A DNA stretch of 64,000 bases from the NCBI GenBank assembly GCA_029204225.1, contig MU832123.1, positions 1 through 64,000 of the forward strand, written 5' to 3'. The notes below the pieces were generated by a model, which was not told the origin of the DNA, made no database searches, and saw only the letters and a list, made by a program, of their open reading frames with translations. Every line of letters begins with the position of its first letter. Within the stretch, counting starts at the first letter, position 1. A program made the translations under genes and the position numbers. This DNA is from Diphasiastrum complanatum. Lineage: Eukaryota; Streptophyta; Lycopodiopsida; Lycopodiales; Lycopodiaceae. Of the stretch, positions 60,401 to 64,000 are shown piece after piece.

Positions 60401-61261
60401 TGTGATTATTTTGTTTCTCACAAATGATATCTTCAATTTTGCAGACTTTGGAGCACTAGTCTCAGACAACTTTGAATGCATGTGCTTATTTTTACAATAC
60501 TTAAAATTGATTTGTCTTTAACATATTTTCGTGATTGCATAAGACTTTGGAAAGTTGAAAACTTAAAAATGAACTGAAATTTATGGTCGTAAGCACTAGC
60601 ATCTGAAAACATTAGCTTTTGTCCAATATCTTGCATGTTTAACACATCATATCTTGTTTGACATTTAACTAAAAATCAAGGGTACAAACTCTTACTATAT
60701 AAAATATACAAACATACATATATATATATATGTATATAGACATATATACATGAAAAACATGCATATGCAACAAGAGGCAAATCAAAGCATGCATATGAAA
60801 GCATTTCATAAAAATCATCACACAATCAAAAACGGGTGTTATAGCATTATCATCATCTAACATTCCTATTCTACAATGTTCAATTAGCAAACGGAGAAGA
60901 TAAAACTTCTACCACAACTTAAGAAATGAAAACATAACAGATGCACATTTCGACAAAACCTACTTGTCCAGCCTAAATTAGCACACGCATATTTTGATAT
61001 GAATAACCAACCATTGAATGCTCACATCATATTCTTCTCATTTTAAAAGGAAAAACCCAAAAACTGATTTGTCAAATTACCACCATGTCATTCAAGGCTC
61101 CATATCCCTCCACCCTTCCACCCTGGTGCCGTGATGCCTCAGAACCCACATCTTTCCACCCCTCAAAATTGTACATGGCTCACAAGATTTAGCTTTGCCC
61201 AACAGTGATAAACTATGATGATAATTTCCTATCCGAGATATGATTTCCTTGGAGTGAGTTG
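57481..61261. other. Long AT-rich stretch, no gene
   Basis: Nearly 3.8 kb with no convincing coding sequence. It holds a diverged tandem duplication of about 135 bp (58672-58930, sharing GTAGCA(C/T)T(T/C)GAA and CTTGCCCAT(C/G)TCTCTTTTCTC), a clean 52-bp duplication at 60019-60122, and an (AT)n/(CATA) run near 60713-60748. TE status unknown. Confidence 0.5.
60019..60122. repeat. 52-bp perfect-type tandem duplication
   Basis: Two adjacent units starting TGAGAGGTCTTACTAGGACA with a single base difference. Recent compared with its surroundings. Confidence 0.93.
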
Positions 61262-61811
61262 GGAGTTATAACACGCATCTCTATTTATATCCTGTTAAAT
61301 TGCAAGATTTTAAACTTCCAAGTGCAGATACCATCAGTTTCTGTGAGACTTCATTCATGGCAGCTGAGTTCCTCCATGACTGGAGCGTGGAACTAACCAG
61401 CTCTCGGCCAATTTCACATGACCTGGTGAAAGCTCTATGAAAAATTCCCTCCCAATCAACATTAATAAGCCTTGCAAGGAAGAAAAAAGCTACTGCACAT
61501 ACCACTTCAAGACAGACGAAGCTTGCATGAAGATTGCATAGAGAAAATCATCAAGCTAACAAGAGTTCAAAATAGAATAAGTCGCTGTTGGATGACAGTT
61601 AATCAGCTGAAAGTCAGCTGCATGACGATGATAATACAAACATCATGCCTAACAAGCAGTGAGAGGCTGAGTTTTTTTTAAGTCGTATCTCTCTGAACAC
61701 GCTAGGCTTCTAAAAGACTCGTTTTTGCACACAAAAAGCTGCGAGCATGATCTCGTGAGTTTTACAATCAGCATAAGCTAAAAGCTCCAAGTCTTCAACC
61801 GACGCATTTCC
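61262..61811 (-). other. Probable 3' UTR and downstream flank of peroxidase gene
   Basis: Follows the peroxidase stop on the minus strand. A 74-codon frame at 61505-61281 has no recognised domain. No certain polyadenylation signal was assigned. Confidence 0.4.
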
Positions 61812-63685
61812 TCAGTTTACAGAATGGCAGTTGCGCCTGACTTGACCATTGTTGCCAGTTAGAACGTTGAAATTCGTGAGTTTGTTGTAAGCAGATGTAA
61901 AGGTGTTGAAGAACAGCTGTTGGTTTTGAGCAAACTGTGCCACAGCTACAGAAGTTCTGGAATCTTGTCCCAGCTCGGCATCGACAGTAAAGAGGCCTCT
62001 GCCGTTGTTCAGATCTCGGAAGTATTGGTTATCAAAGATCAAATTTGTGAGGTCGTTGTTGACGACGGTGTTGTTGTTCAGTAATTGTGGTGTTGCAGTT
62101 GGACATTGAAGCCTGAGCTGACTAGAGAAAAGTGTCCCCAGAAGCTGATCTTGGGTGGGATACAATCGATTCACAATGTTGACGCAATGCCCAACTCCAA
62201 TGGTATGTGCGCCTGTAACGAATAGTAGAATGTCTTGAGATCACTCGTCCTCAAACAAAATACTGTAGTTAAAGAAGCAGAATGTACAGTATGGAATTTA
62301 GGAATCGGCAGGAATTCTAACACTATTCTATCTTCGAAGTAAATAGCTGGATTGCAGCAAGATAGAAAAGCAGAGAAGCAAAGTTCACCAAGTAAAGCAA
62401 CGCTTTCTTGCAAGCTCAGCCCTTTGGATTGAAAGATACTCAAGAAACCATCTATGCTAACTGAAGCTGGAGGAAGCGAAGTATCTGCTGCTAGGTTGCT
62501 GGCAGTTAGAGAGTCTCTTCGGCCAGTTTGAACTGGAATTCTTGGGCCCCCCGTTATAGCTATGGACTCTCGCCCAACAAGGACGATAATGTCCGCACAT
62601 GAAACAGTACCAGGACAAACTGCCTCGAGAGATGCCTTAATTCGATCAATGAAGTCCAGACGTCTGATGCCAAAGTTCCTCTCTGAGACCAGCTCGCTTT
62701 TAAATGAGGCTGTAGAGTCCAAAAGGATTGAAGCGTCGCAAGTCTGTCCATCGTATCACCATTTTAGAACGTAGTTTACTTAAAAGAGTGTCTAGAGCAG
62801 GATTCATGCTAAGAAAATAAAATGGAAGGAGACAATACGCACCCCAACTTGGCAGTCATGAAAAACCAGACGAAGAAGGGCAGCAGGTGCAGTTGGATCG
62901 GACAAGAAGTTGCCAGTAAACGCTGCTCTCACAATATTCTCGGCGTTAGGGCAGCTTTGAGAATAGAATCCTTGTCTGAGACCACCAGGATTGTTACCTC
63001 CATTACCTGACCCTCCTCCGCCGTTGCCAGATCCACCATTATTATTGCCTCCGCCATTGTTATTGCCTCCAGGACCGCCAAACCCATTGTTGTTGCCTCC
63101 ACCATTGTTATTGCCTCCAGGACCGCCAAATCCATTGTTGCCTCCGCCATTGTTATTGCCTCCAGGACCGCCAAATCCATTGTTGCCTCCGCCATTGTTA
63201 TTGCCTCCAGGACCGCCAAACCCATTGTTGTTGCCTCCGCCATTGTTATTGCCTCCAGGACCGCCAAATCCATTGTTGCCTCCGCCATTGTTATTGCCTC
63301 CAGGACCGCCAAATCCATTGTTGCCTCCGCCATTGTTATTGCCTCCGGGACCTCCAAACCCATTGTTGTTGCCTCCACCATTGTTGTTGCCTCCGGGACC
63401 GCCAAACCCATTGTTACCGCCTCTACCATTGTTATTGCCTCCACCGCCTCTACCATTGTTATTGCCTCCACCTCCGCCAAATCTACCGTTGCCACCATTG
63501 TTATCGCCTCCAGGCCCGTGGTCATTTCCACCATTGCCACCTCCACAAATTCTATTAAAATCTTTATCTCCTCTATCCCGTGGATTATTACACTCCAAGG
63601 CAAACATTCTCTCCATTACACATTGCGTTATCAATAGAAATAACAGAAACCCAGCTTGAGAGCGTGATAAAGAGCACGCATCCAT
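61812..63685 (-). CDS. Class III secretory peroxidase with Gly/Asn-rich repeat domain
   Basis: Predicted exons on the minus strand: 63685-62843, 62743-62389 and 62212-61812; both introns (99 and 176 bp) are GT-AG. Total 532 residues. The start is the ATG at 63685, chosen because a signal peptide (SQAGFLLFLLITQCV) follows. Residues about 50-215 are Gly/Asn-rich with eight GFGGPGGNNNGGGNN repeats. The peroxidase domain follows: FYSQSCPNAENIV (first Cys), LLRLVFHDC (catalytic Arg and distal His), CDASILLDST (calcium site), CPGTVSCADI, GRRDS, LLGAHTIGVGHC (proximal haem His, spanning the exon 2/3 junction), FDNQYF and a final Cys in RRNCHSVN. All eight disulphide Cys appear present. Family role: secreted haem enzyme using H2O2 to oxidise phenolics or to form radicals in the cell wall. 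Odd points: the inserted repeat domain, and Gln instead of Phe after HDC. Confidence 0.92.
63010..63500. repeat. Coding minisatellite in the peroxidase gene
   Basis: Tandem 45- and 48-bp units encode GFGGPGGNNNGGGNN with or without an extra Asn. Unit lengths in order are 16, 15, 15, 16, 15, 15, 16 residues, a higher-order repeat of three units (138 bp). The reading frame is kept throughout with no stop. Confidence 0.9.
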
Positions 63686-64000
63686 TGCTGCTCGCGTCCA
63701 CAAATGTACTGGCTAGCAGAAAGTTACAGACTACTGTCTTTAGATCTCTCTGTAAGTAAACTCTTCGTGCAAAGTTTACAGACTTACTCTCATCAAAGTT
63801 TGGCTGCCACTTTGGCTGTACAGCCACGACCAACGCAGCTCACTGCATCAACAGACTCGACCAGATGGCAGCTTTCACAGACGATAGAGCAGAATATACT
63901 GTTATCAAAGTTTAGCTGCCACTTTGGCACCTGACTGTATAGCAATGACCAACACAACACTTTGGCACCTGGCTGTATATCAATGACCAACACAACTCGC
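63686..64000 (-). promoter_or_regulatory. Peroxidase upstream region with direct repeats
   Basis: Holds two kinds of direct repeat: ATCAAAGTTT(G/A)GCTGCCACTTTGGC at 63794 and 63904, and a roughly 46-bp unit CACTTTGGCACCTG(A/G)CTGTATA(G/T)CAATGACCAACACAAC at 63918 and 63958 running to the window edge. A TATA-like minus-strand CAGTATATTC lies at about 63894-63903, some 210 bp before the start codon. The transcription start was not determined. Confidence 0.45.

Noticed and set aside
63010-63500. CRISPR-like regular repeats
   Set aside because: Repeats are contiguous with no unique spacers, in frame within a plant exon. They form a coding minisatellite.
62929-63659. Pro/Leu-rich plus-strand frame and Met/Ala-rich minus-strand frame of over 200 codons
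   Set aside because: Shadows of the Gly/Asn-coding minisatellite in other frames of the peroxidase gene.

Overview
This is a nuclear segment from a large, repeat-rich land-plant genome. The evidence is a three-exon class III (plant secretory) peroxidase gene with GT-AG introns, many Ty1/copia and Ty3/gypsy retrotransposon remains, Arabidopsis-type telomere-like repeats (CCCTAAA/TTTAGGG), tRNA-derived SINE-like heads and very long pure (CT)n/(GA)n arrays. I cannot assign a species. Long intergenic spaces filled with decayed retroelements fit a gymnosperm, fern or similar large genome, but that is inference. No prokaryotic features, CRISPR arrays, rRNA genes or intact tRNA genes were seen.

Layout. 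0-3.4 kb: one small acidic, Ser-rich reading frame (minus strand, 756-1178) that may be a first exon, followed by a degenerate telomere-like repeat field. 3.4-9 kb: broken copia reverse transcriptase, a decayed coiled-coil retroelement-like gene interrupted by (GA)n, and a copia gag with a 3' LTR. 9-18 kb: a SINE-like element; a Ty3/gypsy element on the minus strand whose pol part (10.2-11.9 kb) and gag-protease part (15.2-17.9 kb) are separated by a gag-only LTR element (11.86-13.75 kb) and a copia fragment. 18-22.3 kb is the most unusual interval. It holds an unrecognised gene relic with a clear intron, an unrecognised minus-strand gene relic, a tandem-repeated intergenic region rich in ACGTG cores, and a divergently placed relic of a histone H3 fold that looks CENH3-like and carries a long basic/proline-rich tail. 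22.3-30.4 kb: copia element, LTRs, and a solo LTR with a 5-bp target-site duplication.

34-46.3 kb is a nested copia structure. Copia C (minus strand, 5-bp TSD AAAGT) carries copia A in its 3' LTR (5-bp TSD ACTCT). Copia A coding region, its 3' LTR, the proximal part of the copia C LTR and about 2 kb of flank now lie inverted relative to copia A's own 5' LTR. Both sets of target-site duplications only make sense if a segment of roughly 7 kb was inverted after the insertions. 46.3-61 kb: more copia fragments, minisatellites, two long GA/CT arrays, a 353-bp direct duplication, and a second, disrupted copy of the gag-only LTR element.

61.8-63.7 kb: the only clearly intact host gene, a secreted class III peroxidase of 532 predicted residues. 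A Gly/Asn-rich tract of about 170 residues with eight 15-16-residue repeats lies between the signal peptide and the catalytic domain, which is not the usual architecture of this family. Its upstream region holds short direct repeats.
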